From assembly GCA_025200525.1 (NCBI GenBank), contig CM045761.1, forward strand, positions 102,400,182 to 102,464,181: 64,000 nt of DNA, given 5' to 3'. Every line of letters begins with the position of its first letter. Within the stretch, counting starts at the first letter, position 1. This DNA comes from Camellia lanceoleosa. Lineage: Eukaryota > Streptophyta > Magnoliopsida > Ericales > Theaceae. This document shows, one piece after another, positions 10,888-22,690 of this stretch. The position numbers and the translations under genes were made by a program. The notes beneath the pieces are model-generated. The model was not told the DNA's origin. It saw only the letters and a list, made by a program, of their open reading frames with translations, and made no database searches.

Positions 10888-11805
10888 GGGTGTTTTTGAT
10901 TGGACGGACTGGATAAGGGTGGATTATAATCCATTGGAGTTGAATCCTGGCACTGTGAATCTCACGAACTATTTGGTTGGATTGATTGTGTATCTTGTGT
11001 TTGTTTGAATTTTGGCACTGTGAATCTCTCGGATTATTTGGTTGGATTGGATATGTATCTTGTGTTTTTTTTTCATGGGATTAGATGTCTGGAATGACTA
11101 TTTTTAGTGAATCCAATCTTTGGTTGGACAGACTGGATAGGATAAATGAACAAAATACTATTTTACTATTTTTTAATTGTTTACTTAGTAATAGCAATAT
11201 TAAACATATCTTTAATATTTTAAATATTTTTAGTTAGATTAAATAAAAATTTATTTTATTTTATTTTTTAGAGAATTAAATAAATTTATTTTTTGAAAAT
11301 TAAATAAATAAAATATCAATAAAAATATGTTATTTTTTTAATTAAAATTTTAAATAAATTTTTTTTTTAAAAATAATAATAATTGAACAATGAAATTAAA
11401 CAAAACATCTATTAAAATTTAAATAATGAAATTAAATAAAATAAAAAAAACTTAAAATAAAACATCAATGAAATATCTAAAAAAATTATTTTTAAAAAAT
11501 TAAATAAATAAAACATCAATAAAAAGTTAAATAAAATTATTTTATTTTTAAATTGAGACATTTAAATTTTATTAAATATTGTAGAGGGTCAAAATGGTCA
11601 TTTTATCACCTAATCCCAACAGTAAATAGTCCATCGAAAATTGTCCCACACTCCTCGGGATAGTATAATCCCCCATATGGGAGATAAGGAGTCTAGCCAG
11701 ACTCTATGTCCGGTGGACTAAAAAAAAAAAACGATGGACTACTCACTTCTTCGGATAAGCAATCCGAAGAGTGAGTAATCTCCCGCGCGCGCGTCAAGCA
11801 CACCC
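10888..11805. mobile_element. PIF/Harbinger-like non-autonomous element
   Basis: A 918-bp element. The left end is GGGTGTTTTTGATTGG and the right end, as reverse complement, GGGTGTGCTTGACGCG. It is flanked by the trinucleotide TTA on both sides (10885-10887 and 11806-11808), the usual PIF/Harbinger target. The interior is A/T-rich with repeated TAAATAAAT and no coding sequence. Subterminal copies of 'GGACTGGAT' and 'GTGAATCTC.CG' occur near the left end. Confidence 0.7.
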
Positions 11806-11808
11806 TTA

Positions 11809-13616
11809 ATTTACTCAAAAAAATTTGAGTAGATATGTCATGTTTCCATAGCATTTTTGCTTATATTTCGGCTCCACTTGGCTCCGCACAAGCGGGTTTC
11901 ACACTACCCCTCCGTGTAATAGGTGTCTTATGTCTGTGAGGGGGTAATGTTGGGAGATTGTTGTTTACTTGATTGGTTTTGTGCATCATCATCATTATCA
12001 TCTGGTACAATCTTGATTGGATTTGGTTCTTTTTTTTTTTTTTTGTGTGGCACAATTGGATTTGGTTCTTTGATTCCTTCTTTCGGCGCCTTATTAAATT
12101 AAACATTAGTTGTGGTTTCATATTTGAGAATGAGTTCTTCCCTATTTTTGTTATACTGTTGTCTGCAATTTTTTTTTAATTTTTAATTTTTGTAAGATAA
12201 AATATAGTTTAAATTTTTTTATTTATTTTTTAAGATAGAAAACTCCACTTGATCTTGCTTTGGCTATTGAATTAGCCAAGTGTCCAACAGAACCTCATTC
12301 TTCTCAATCTAATCAATAATGATATTCACTCAATTTCTGATATTTGATGAATAAAAGCGAAAGTGAAGTACAAAGAGTATAAAACCCAAGTGCACTTTAA
12401 TAATTTAAACTTTTAGATAATTAGTGATTTTAACACAATGACAAAAATTGAGAAGTCCTTGATTTATGCTATGTATAATGTCAAATGTAAATGGTAGGAT
12501 GTGAGATAGCTTGATTTAATATTTGCTGCAATCTAAATGGGCTGTTTGTGGCCTATTATTTGATGTAACTTCTATTGCTTATAGCTTATGCCACAAAAAT
12601 AATTTAAATGAATTGAAGAAAGTTGATTATCTTGAAACTAGGGATCAAACTATTTGTTGTAGCTTGGGGTATTCAAATGACTTGCGGACAAAAAACTTGA
12701 TATTATCTAATCCAATCAATTCGTCTCATGGCTCATCTCAGTCCACTTGAGTGCTCAATCCTTTCTTACCCATAAAAGATGATTTAGGGTCTTGAACAAA
12801 GGTTTGTAATCCAAGCTTGCGTATAAACCAAGCTTATAAGAGCTGCATAGATAACTCTAATGTTTAGTTTGATTTTTTCTTCTTAAATTTATTTAATGTT
12901 TCGTTCGATTTTTTTTTTTTTTTTTACATGTTAAATTTTTTTTTTCTTTCCGTTTTTTTCCCCTTCCATTTGTAGGTATTATATGTTACTTGACTGTTTT
13001 TTATTTTTTATTTTATTATATGAGATGTAAAATTTAAATTTAAAAATCAAAAATCAAAAATCAAAATACTTGAATTATATTGGAAAGTAAACAAGAAAAT
13101 AACTAATTAAAATATTAAAAATATCTGAATGAAAAATGTGTAGAACTTAATAACATAAGTGTATAACGAAAAATGTGTAATCCGGTTGGCTTGATTTTGG
13201 CCCATAAGATTTGAATTTTTTACCAGTTGTTATAATAAATTCAGATTTTTTTTTTTTAAAGCTATGATAAATCACCCTAATTAACCTAGCCCGCGCCAGT
13301 CCGTTGATTAGTCAAAGTCTGAAAAACTCCTTAAAATATAGAATTTGAATATAATAATTGCGAACTTAATAAACGTGTCCCGCTCCATTAATGATCCCTA
13401 ATTATAACTTACAAAAGTAATTTAAATAAATTGAGTAAACACAAATCCCCATTTGATGTAACTATTTATGAACCATAGGTTGGGGAGGAAACACAAAAAT
13501 TCAGCGAAAAATCCAATGAGTTGGAGAAAGAATAACAAATCCCTCGAGCAAGTAACAGGAGTGGCACAGAAACCAGTTACCTCCCTGATCCGTCATGATG
13601 GATACTGGGCAGTAGG
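11809..13616. other. AT-rich intergenic spacer
   Basis: No supportable gene. It contains poly-T runs (12032, 12911, 13241) and short frames without homology that I recognise. It ends at the CACTA target duplication. Confidence 0.6.
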
Positions 13617-13619
13617 CGG

Positions 13620-13965
13620 CACTACAGGAAATTCGTTTTTTAGCGGTGTTTTTACCTGAAAAACGCCGTAATATCTTATAGCGACGTGTAAAACTTTCGC
13701 CGCTGATAGGGCCGCCGCAATAGCTACCCAACGTTTAAAAAACGTCGCTAAAAACATTATACAGCGTTTTATAAAACGCCGTAAAATCTTTGACGACCGT
13801 CTTATCCTCCGTTCCAAACTAACGTGTGACGTGGAATGACGTCATTTTGTGGCGTTTTTTTGAAAAACGCCACTGTTTTTTATTTTTTATGAATTAAATG
13901 TGTGACGTCACAATGACGTCATTTTGTGGCGTTTTTTCGAAAAAACGTCACTTTTTTTTTTTTTT
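13620..13965. repeat. CACTA 3' subterminal repeat region
   Basis: Many short direct and inverted copies of 'AAAACGCCGTAA', 'AACGTCGCTA' and 'GCGTTTTT'. It also has two ~80-bp direct copies, each with GACGTCATTTTGTGGCG (about 13836-13880 and 13910-13950). Such arrays are where CACTA transposase accessory proteins bind in characterised elements. Confidence 0.8.
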
Positions 13966-15240
13966 TTTTTAAGCCTCTTGAATTTTTTTTATGAAAGCCG
14001 ACTATGCATTTTGATCAATAATGCTGGTTTGAGATCTCCATTGCATTATGATAGGATTAAATTGCATTTGTACAAACATATTTCCAAGATATCAAAACAT
14101 TCAGACATGACAACCCAAAATTCACTATTGTTCAATCCAACATCTCAAACTTCTTATTTTGAGAGTAGACATGACTCACTTCACAATCACACTACATATA
14201 ACACACCAACATGGACAATATAAACTTTGTTCGTTAACATGATACAACAATGGAAGCACTAGTCACCAAATAGATGGAGCCAACCTGACATGTGAAAACA
14301 AGCTTGGTCATGTGCACCCCTTTTGAAGAGCCTCCGTGGTCAAGAACACTAAATGCATGGTAGTGCTTTGAAACAACTGAGTAATTTCCTTCTTGATTGT
14401 CCCTTAATCTTGACAAACAGAAATATTGGGCCTTGGCTCAAAATCTTTCACAAATGGCCTCCTCTCTTTTGCACTGTACTCCATGGTTTCTGTTGATGTG
14501 TGAGAGTCTGTTTTCTTCTTGGAGAGAGCTGACAATGACAATGAGCCCTGATGGCCCATGGGCCCTGAATTGAGGCAGCACATCCCTTAGAAACTACTAC
14601 TAACATCAACTGCAACACAACATGTCAAGACCCATATACAGCAACAGTAGTAGTAGAGCATCAATAAGACCGCGGTAGCAGCAAGTCGATAACAGGAACA
14701 TCAAAAGATCACTAGCAACATAAGAATAGCATCAACAGGGCTGTCATCTAGTTCATTTAGGCAAAAACATACATCATCTGGTTTCCCGGTTATCAAAACA
14801 GAACTAAAATAGTAGTAATAAAATTGTAGTAATAACAACAATGAAACCAAACTAGTAACATCCATCATAACAACAATATTTACAGAACCAAAATCTTGCG
14901 AACCATACTGCTAACTCTACATTTGTTGACTAGGACTTGAGAATTGAGAATCATCAAGATTTCCATTAACACTGTTAGACAAGCCCTGCAAAGAGGGATA
15001 CAAAGATGTTAACTATTGAAGCTGATATGGCTAACAGTTTTGGAATAGCACCCAAAGCAAAACAAATAAAGGGTTGCCCATTTGCACTATTGGGGGTAAC
15101 TTCTCTCAAACAAACTATTGCATTACTTCACAACAAAACAATATGAATGTTCAAGTGGTTATTTGAGATTTTCATCAAAGCAATGTCAAGATGCAACAAT
15201 GGTTAATGCAACAACTCAAGTAATGTCAGAAAGTTACCGT
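13966..15240. other. CACTA interior without clear coding sequence
   Basis: No recognisable transposase. The stretch 14440-14600 (TGGGCCTTGGC.., GAGAGAGCTGAC..) is less AT-rich than its surroundings and may be captured DNA, but I cannot identify it. Confidence 0.4.
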
Positions 15241-15245
15241 GGGTT

Positions 15246-15500
15246 TTGCTTGTGACATTTAATTCACTTGACGATTCACTCAATTATAATTGTTTCTATT
15301 TTGAGTTTGTTGGAATTTTGTGTTGGCATGCATTAAAAGTATATGATTTGAGAAGCAGACTCCATCTGCATCAAATGGATGTTGAACCTCTAGATTTTCC
15401 AATTTGTAAAAGAAATCAAGAGTTCTTATTCGGCCAGGACAACATGATGAAATGGCAGGCTCAACAAATAAGTGAGAAGGAGAAAGCAATCCAACTAGAA
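15246..15500 (+). pseudogene. FAR1/FRS-like SWIM-domain fragment captured in CACTA
   Basis: The + strand frame contains 'CFYFEFVGILCWHALKVYDL', which resembles the SWIM zinc finger of FAR1-related proteins and MULE transposases (CxC..F...GilC.HalkV). The last two ligands (C and H) are present; the first C of the CxC pair is Tyr here. It lies opposite in strand to the CACTA genes and next to the tnpA remnant. No FAR1 DNA-binding or MULE catalytic domain is visible. A chance match is possible but the pattern is specific. Confidence 0.5.
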
Positions 15501-15632
15501 TGGTTTAGAATGAACCTGAATGTCATATCTACTTCTTCTTCTTCTTCTTCTTTTCTTTCTTTGATATGTGAACCTGCATTTGATAAGAACAAATAACATG
15601 AATAAAATGTCATATGAAAATTTCATAATTAA

Positions 15633-16370
15633 CTATTTACTCACTTCCTCGGACGAACGATGGCAATTAAACGATGAGGTGTATGCATGGGATTGTTGTT
15701 GTGAATGCACATGTGTAGCAGCTAGTGCAACAGGCCCACCCATGGCCTGTTGAGACTCCAATTGCTCTATTCGTGCTTGTTGAGCTTGGATTGTGCCTTG
15801 CATCTCCATTTGTACTTTCTGTTGATTAAGCATAGCATCCATCATCTCTTTCATTTGCATCTCCATTTGTGCTTTATATTGGTTAAGTTGCTCTTGGACT
15901 TGCATTTGGATGATACGAGTTTGTTCTTGCGATTGCCTATATCCGCCTCCAAAGACATCTGTCGGAGAAGGACCCAATCCATATGTTCGAACACGACCAG
16001 GTCGCTCAGGCCCTAGAACCTGTGTGATAATTTCTTCATCTGTAGCATTGGATCGCGCCCCAAGATCCTTCATTTGTGTCTACAATTGTTAATTAGTAAT
16101 TAGCCATCAATAAAATTCAGCCTACGAGCAAGACATAATTAGTTAATTCTCACTTCGAACTCTTCAAGTTAAAAAGATGGAAGCATCATTACCCTTTCAT
16201 GCTCCACTTAGTCTCTAGAGTGAGCACTTGAAATGATTTCTCAAACTAATCATAGCTATCAATGTTCTGCAAAATGCATTATTATAATTATGGTGCTACA
16301 TACCATGACCTCAGCAACTTTATCATTACTTGGTTTGTTATCCTTCGAGTACCCAGCCATCCACAATCTT
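15633..16370 (-). pseudogene. tnpA-like protein (Transposase_24 / plant transposase, Ptta/En/Spm family)
   Basis: Two exons are suggested. One, around 16365-16303 (-), reads 'KDNKPSNDKVAEVM' and ends at GTATGT. The second begins after an AG at about 16083 and reads 'TDEEIITQVLGPERPGRVR', 'YGLGPSPTDVFGGG', then a Gln/Met-rich helix ('QEQLNQYKAQMEMQMKEM') likely to be a coiled coil. This order is typical of the C-terminal part of CACTA Transposase_24 proteins, which bind subterminal repeats. The N-terminal part is missing; upstream sequence is directly TNP2, so an internal deletion has fused the two genes. Confidence 0.8.
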
Positions 16371-17153
16371 TTGTGAAATTCTTTGTTGCTTCTTTTTATA
16401 ATCATTCTTCTCACCCTCAAACTGTTTGTATCTAGGCGTCTGACACACTATGCAATCATCCCTACTAGCTGTCTCCTTCCAATACAGTGAGCAATCTCTT
16501 GGGCATGCATGTACCTTGTGATAATCGAGGCCTAATTCCCTAAGGAGTGCCCTCGTTGCATAGAACGACTTTGGCAAAGTTTCACCTTTTGGGAATGCAT
16601 CCTTCAAAAGTTTAAGCAACATCGTGAAAGACTTATCGCTCCATCCACTAAGGCACTTGATATGCAATAATCGAACAACAAATGAGAGCGTTGAAAACTT
16701 GTGACACTCTGGATACAACTCTCTTTCGGCCTCCTTCAATAAACTGAAAAATCTTTCAGTTTTCTTATCCGGGCCTAGTTCGATATTAGAACTTCTTGTC
16801 TCATTACTAGCACGATGAACCAAGCTTGGTAGAGGAAGTCTGAACCCCTCATATATCATTTCATTGACTTCATCGCCATCATTCGAATCACTGACATTCT
16901 CATTCAATGGCACAGACGCCGGTAAATCTTCCCCGTGAAAAATCCATCTGGTGTAGCTTGGAAGAAACCCATTGACCATTAAATGTTCCCCCAAAAGGTC
17001 TTTCTTTACTAGTTTGACATTCCGACACCGTTTACATGGACATGTGACTTCATTTGATAGAGGATTATTTTGGCATGCAAGTTTAACAAATTCCTTAACC
17101 CTTTCTATATATTCGGATGCAACCTATCTTTGATTTATCCAACTTTTATCCAT
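16345..17153 (-). pseudogene. CACTA TNP2 transposase, N-terminal part (Transpos_assoc domain)
   Basis: The frame opens at ATG 17153 (-) with 'MDKSWINQR', then one in-frame TAG, then 'EYIERVKEFVKLA', 'CPCKRCRN' and 'GEHLMVNGF', the Transpos_assoc domain. It continues through 16994-16338 with 'FFSLLKEAERELYPECHKF', 'LHIKCLSGWSDKSF', 'LKDAFPKGETLP', 'ACPRDCSLYWK' and 'DDCIVCQTPRYK', as in CACTA transposases. The protein stops where the catalytic Transposase_21 core should follow. The start ATG fits the domain start. It is non-functional through one stop and a large truncation. Confidence 0.9.
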
Positions 17154-18870
17154 CGACTTCGTCTTACACTACAAATGTCATCAAATCAACAAAATTTAAA
17201 ATTATCATTTCATTTTAATTATTCTTAACCTCAATTAAGTACCTTATAATGCATGCGACATGACACCATTCACCTCTAACTCTTCTCTAATAGGTTGGTT
17301 CATCCTACTTTCCCATTCGAGAATGCGAGTCTATATTGTAAAAGTAGCTCATACCGCTCTATCCATCTCTAACGAAATTTAATGACATCTCCCCATGATT
17401 CTCCAAGTACACTACACAAACGGGTGTATTGCTACACCTTGTCTAGTATGCACCGGAGAACATGAGGAGCTACTACATGAAATCTCTACGAGATGGACTA
17501 TATTTAAGCATGATAGAACTACTAATTACAACATAGACTTGTGCTCTGAATCGTCTAAACCTGGACAATCCAAGAAGAGCCTCATCAAAGATGACTAGGT
17601 ATCTCTGATGAAGATTCTTGGACGGGTCTCTGACTATTTATGCATGCATGGATAATTACTTGCTAAATTAACAAGCTGTCATGATTTTTGCATCCGGTGG
17701 TGCAACTTGAATCAACACTATCAAGCATCTTTGGAAGCATTTCTAGCATGAAGCATATTAATGAAGAAACTAAAAGTTTCTACAATGCTCTTGATAGATT
17801 ATGATATAGAACTTCATCAAGATGACTAGGTATCTCTAATGAAGATTCTACAAGAACAACCAGATTATCCTGATTGATCACAAAGTAAAAAATTTCATGA
17901 TTGTAATTGATAGCACATAACAATGGCAAGTACTCGATATTAGGTATTACTTAACAAAAAATTATGATAAACATTAGAAATTCAAAATCATAATGTTCCA
18001 CAAAAAATATAAGCACAAAAAATATAGACCAAGCACACTTGCCAAATAGATAATTAATTGCAAAAATCCAAATAATCTCATACATTGTCACTCTGAGATC
18101 ATGAGACCATCTATAGTATAAGCTATCTAATCCCAAACTGTTTTGCAAATCAATTACCCCCCTCTCAAAAGTAATGAAAACAAACAAATCTACAAAATCT
18201 TAAATTAGAGAGTTAATTGATTTGAAAAACAAAGAAAGTAATGAAAAACAAACAAAACTACCAAAGAATTAATTGCTTTGAAAAATGTACCTGAGATGAA
18301 GAGCAAGAGAGATCGATCTGGTTCAACTATCTGTGAAAGTAGTATATCAATTATCGTACCTCAAATAGAATATTTTGTAATACAAAAAATTAAATTAATA
18401 TACAGTAGTTTAACAAACAAGAAAGATGAGAGAAGGGGAAGATTGTGTGAAATTTGTGTGTAAACTATATATACTTAACATACACTTTAACATCTCTCTA
18501 TTGTAAGGTCTATACGGTTACTAAACTAACAAATCATAACACACAAAATTGGGTTACTTTTATTACTTTTTGTTATATGACACAAACGCAATTTTAACAT
18601 TTCCAATGAAGATGCTCTTATGATAAGAAGTAATCATGAGAATCCATCTTTCTGACCTGTCACGGCCTCAGTGAAGCAGCACCAGTCCTTTACAAAGAGC
18701 AGAATAAGTAGAGGACTATTTGAGCACAATTTGAAAAGATAGATTCAAAGTATGATTTAACACAAGGAATCCCAGAATCCCACTAACTCCATTGTTATAT
18801 AGAAGTCCCATTACTCCCTTGTGATGTCCATACAGTCACTAAACTCATTCTGAACATAGTATCCATGACC
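17154..18870. other. CACTA interior, AT-rich
   Basis: No gene recognised. Two related segments share GATGACTAGGTATCTCT.ATG (about 17588 and 17822). Another pair shares CCTCAGTGAAGC.GCAC (about 18664 and 18869). These internal duplications may be ancestral intron or regulatory sequence. Confidence 0.4.
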
Positions 18871-18984
18871 TCAGTGAAGCTGCACAAGTCCACTCATAAA
18901 ACCTCCCCATGGGGAAACCAGGACAACAATTTCAGCCAAAAGATAACAGGAATGGCAACTTAGGTATTGAAGACATTCAACGAA

Positions 18985-19240
18985 AGTAGCCATGAAGACC
19001 GGAATACAACAGTAGGAAGCCGGAATGTCATGGTTCGGTTTGCACTTGGAAGCTTCACGGAATGAGATCAAAAAGAAAGAAAAGAAAGACAAGCTTGAAG
19101 TCATTGGTGCACCTAAGAAAACAGAGAAGTATCTGATGAAGAAGAAGAAGATCAAAGATGATTCTTCAGATAACAGCAGCAGCAGTGATAGTGAAGATGA
19201 TGATTATAACAAGAGGAAGGTTCGTGTCATTAACTCTTAA
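18985..19240 (+). CDS. Charged unidentified coding-like fragment in CACTA
   Basis: A 71-residue frame from 19025, Lys-rich then Ser/Asp/Glu-rich ('KKEKKDKLEVIGAPKK', 'SSDNSSSSDSEDDDY'). Composition resembles a nuclear protein tail rather than transposase. It could be a captured exon or low-complexity chance. I cannot name it. Confidence 0.25.
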
Positions 19241-19676
19241 TATGATGTAATTAATTGTCTAACACTTGGTTCTCAATGGTAGTAGTGGCGAGCCACATTG
19301 AGATCAAATACAAAATAGAAAATTGATGCAAAGGCAATCACACCAAGCAAAACAAATATTTCACATGGATCAAACTTGAACCTAGACAATAGAAAGATTT
19401 CTATTAGCAGAGCAGAAGAAGATGGCGATACAACCTGAAATCCTAACCTCTCGTAGTATGAGAGCTATCACCTCTACCAAAATCCTCTAATCAGACCAAT
19501 ATATAATTTGGGTCCAAAGATACAACAAAAAAAATAAAAATAAAAATAAAAATTAGCTAAATTACTGAATATATGAGCTTTAAATGATTATTCATCACAG
19601 AAGATCAAATCAAAGAAAGATACATAATCAAAGAACTTTTATGCACCTGTACTGAGGCCACATCCATGGGTGGAGA

Positions 19677-19682
<6 letters not shown>

Positions 19683-19724
<42 letters not shown>

Positions 19725-19728
19725 CACT
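19683..19728. repeat. (A)28 followed by (CA)9 microsatellite
   Basis: Direct reading of the sequence. It lies within the CACTA interior. Confidence 0.95.
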
Positions 19729-20159
19729 ACTTCACATTCCAAAAGTAAAATAGACAGTAAGTTCTTAACAATACATTGTTCATCAAAATTTCTTGTTTTC
19801 TAATACTTCTTTTGTGTATGTAGAAATAAACAGTCAATCACGAGCTAGCAGAAAAAAAATGAGCACAACGTAAAATAAGAAGAATAAAGGCACAAAGCAA
19901 ACACTTTATGGACATAAGTACAAAAATAAAAGTCCATGAATCATGTCTATTAATGCCATGATTATATTTAGTAGCTTAACAATTGTGGTGTACATCATGC
20001 AATAATACATGTATTGTACTACCTGTTCTGTTCTATAGATATACCTAGCTTTTTCGTGACAGCAGAACAATCTTACAAACTAATTTGACAACTCAGGGCA
20101 TATTTATCAGCAATTCCCAAAATTTGAGTGGCTTGATGAAAAAGAAAAGATATAATGAA

Positions 20160-20300
20160 AAAGAAAGTGGCTTGATGCAGACCTCCTGATCTGACAAATC
20201 AACTGGCAACTTTTCTGTTTCAAAAGAGCCAGTCTCTAGATCATCCACAGGATATTTCTCACCTTCAGAAAGTGTTGTGAGAGTATCACCTGGCTCACCT
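20160..20300 (-). pseudogene. Exon-like fragment inside CACTA, unidentified
   Basis: On the - strand an AG-bounded segment reads 'GEPGDTLTTLSEGEKYPVDD' and then 'TGSFETEKLPVDLSDQ'. It is preceded by a pyrimidine tract ending TTTTTCAG. Acidic, non-repetitive composition and a plausible acceptor suggest a real, perhaps captured, exon. No family recognised. Confidence 0.3.
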
Positions 20301-20414
20301 GAAAAAGGAGTAAATAAACTCATTAAATGTCAACAAGATAAACTAGGAATAAGTTATTCTGTTTTCATGAATGTTCCAATGCCAAGGAGAACTTGAAAGA
20401 AAATAAGTGCTAAA

Positions 20415-20415
20415 A

Positions 20416-20489
<74 letters not shown>
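20415..20489. repeat. (AAT)n microsatellite
   Basis: About 25 uninterrupted AAT units, inside the CACTA element. Confidence 0.97.
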
Positions 20490-20493
<4 letters not shown>

Positions 20494-20754
20494 CCATAAC
20501 CAAGATAGTAATTTAATAAAGTGGAGACTCAAAACTACAATGTTTCATGCTAATTTTTTAGAAACTGACTCAAATTAGGTGGGATTTTCACCCAATGGGA
20601 TGCAAAGAATATGGAATAAGGGATAGAACTGAAGATACAATGATGCATTTAACTTATACTTTACAGAATGCTAAGTGAGGCAGACCAGCCTCAACTCTTC
20701 AACAATATTCAATTAGTTTTAATTTTTGCTTCCTATGAGAATGAAAATTGTACC

Positions 20755-21440
20755 TGAGATAGGAGCAACAGAAATCGATACAACGAATATACAACATACA
20801 TTTTAGATCCTATCTCAGGTACATTTTAGATCCTATCGTAAAACAGAAATCGATCTCTGTTGCTCCTCTCTTAGGTACATTTTAGATCGATACAACGAAT
20901 ATACAACGTACAATTGTCTAAAGAATTATATAAACAGAAATCGATCTAAAGAATTATATAATATACAGAAATCGATTGCAGATTTTGATGGTCCTATGAA
21001 AATTGTACCTGAGATAGGAGCAAAATTATCCTGTTTGACAGATCGATGAAGAGCAACAGAGATCCAGAGTTCGACGAATATATGCAAAATCTGCAATCGA
21101 GCGAGAGAGAGAGAGAGTGTGTGTGTGCCTTTGATCTGGTTCGATGAATATCAGTCGAGGGCTTTGGAAGACAGAGAGAAAGAGAGAGGGAGAGAGACCA
21201 TCAGTCGAGGGCTTTGATCTGGTTCGATGAATATCAGTCGAGGGCTTTGATCTGGAGAGAAAGTGAGAGACAGAAAGTGAGAGACGGAGTATAGACGGTG
21301 TCAATATATACACCCAATACGACGTCGTTCAACTGCGGTCTAAGACAACGTTTTGAAAACGTTGTCTTTCAGCCATCTATAATGGCGTTTCCCAAAACGC
21401 CATAAAAGAAACGTTGCTGTAGGCCGTTTTTCCTGTAGTG
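20755..21440. repeat. CACTA 5' subterminal region with direct repeats
   Basis: It has repeated ACAGAAATCGAT and TACATTTTAGATC segments (20770-20980) and three copies of ATCAGTCGAGGGCTTTG (about 21150-21250) mixed with GA repeats. It ends in an inverted AAAACGTTGTC / AAACGCC cluster from 21345 to the terminus. Confidence 0.75.
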
Positions 21441-21443
21441 CGG

Positions 21444-22305
21444 TATCGTGAATAGTTCTACAGAAACCGAAATAGTGGTTGGTCTATTTCAAGAGGTTCT
21501 CCTACGTAAGAGGAAGAGGTTAGACGAGGAGAGGTATGTGTAATCAACCCCATAAAAAATAGCACACAGTCTATCTTTCCTATCTCTATATATATAAGAA
21601 TTGGGAATCAGATTCTCTCCGGTCCACGTGGACTGGACCATATTGTTCGGGTCTATGAAGTTCACCGCGAGTCTTATTTTAATAATTTGAACCGTCAATA
21701 TGTAGAACTTGTTAAGTATTTTATTCTTGCAAAAGTTCACATTAATTGAATATTGATAACTACTTGATCATAACAAATTTCTGTTAACAATTTAATAAAA
21801 AAAATCATATTTACCGTTGACAAAAATATAATTTGATCAAATGGCTATTAATATTCGATTAATGTAATTTTTTACAGGAATGAAGTACTCGGTGAATTCT
21901 AAATATTAAACAATTCGGATTATCAAAATATGACTCATGGTGGGCTCCCACGGAGAGTGGTGGAGCCATAATTTTATCTCAGAGCGGGTACTATTAAGTT
22001 GAAATCTTAAAAAAAATCACAATCGAACTTAACCTAATTTTTATTTGATGGTAGGTATAAAAAATACTGTAATGCAAATGTTATATTTAAATTTAAGCTT
22101 GAGTTAGTCTATCTTAATATTTTTTATTTTTAATTTGATTTTATGTATGATAATAGCATAGTTTGAGAAATAATCACATGCCTTGTTAAATATGAAAACG
22201 AAATTATATTAAGTTCCACACACAAAAGAGATTTAGATACGAATAAAAAATAATAAAAAAAGAAATGAGAGATAGTGAATAAATAATATAAAACAAAAAT
22301 GATTC
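21444..22305. other. AT-rich intergenic spacer
   Basis: No gene seen; no clear element boundaries. Confidence 0.5.
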
Positions 22306-22336
22306 AGGCCTCGAATCATTGGCTCGAATTTGCCTC

Positions 22337-22367
<31 letters not shown>

Positions 22368-22690
22368 GAGAGGGGAAGAGGGCTCGTGTTTGCCGCCGAT
22401 CGTCGCCCGGCGTCCTCGCAGCAGCTCGTCACAGCGTCGCCCGGCGTCGCCTCGCCCGATCGTCGTCTCCGGCAGCCCCCGCCTCTGCCTCGCCTCGCCT
22501 CGCCTCTCCTCCTCCCCTATAAATAGGGCCCCCTCCAGTCCTCCTCCTTCCTCCTCCTCCCTTCGCTTCTCTTCTCCTTCTTCCTTTTTCCTTCTTCATC
22601 TCCTTCGTTTCTGTTTGAACCAGAAAAGGAAGGAAAAAAAAAAAAAAATCTTATTCGAGCCAAATTCGAGGCCTCGAATTCGAGGCCTCT
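22306..22690 (+). promoter_or_regulatory. GC-rich island with TATA box inside an inverted repeat
   Basis: A CpG-rich segment (22380-22510) followed by TATAAATAG (22518-22526) and a long C/T-rich stretch, the layout of a plant core promoter with a pyrimidine leader. It is bounded by complementary arms built of GGCCTCGAAT / GCTCGAATTTG (22306-22338 and 22656-22690) and a (GA)n tract on the left. No gene follows; an A-run and AT-rich DNA come next. It could be a solo LTR, a TRIM or a foldback unit. The Arg-rich and Pro-rich frames across it look like GA/CT-repeat artefacts. Confidence 0.4.

Larger units (their letters stand above)
13620..21440 (-). mobile_element. CACTA (CMC/En-Spm) DNA transposon, defective
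   Basis: A 7,821-bp element. It begins CACTACAGGAAATTCG, ends with the inverse CCGTTTTTCCTGTAGTG, and is flanked by the 3-bp duplication CGG (13617-13619 and 21441-21443). Both ends carry subterminal arrays of AAACGCC/AACGTCG motifs. Coding remnants are on the - strand (TNP2 N-terminus 17153-16345, tnpA/Transposase_24 16370-15633), so the 5' end is at 21440. The TNP2 catalytic portion is missing, so mobility would need a helper. The interior also holds a possible captured FAR1-type fragment (15246-15500), unidentified exon-like pieces and microsatellites. Confidence 0.93.
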
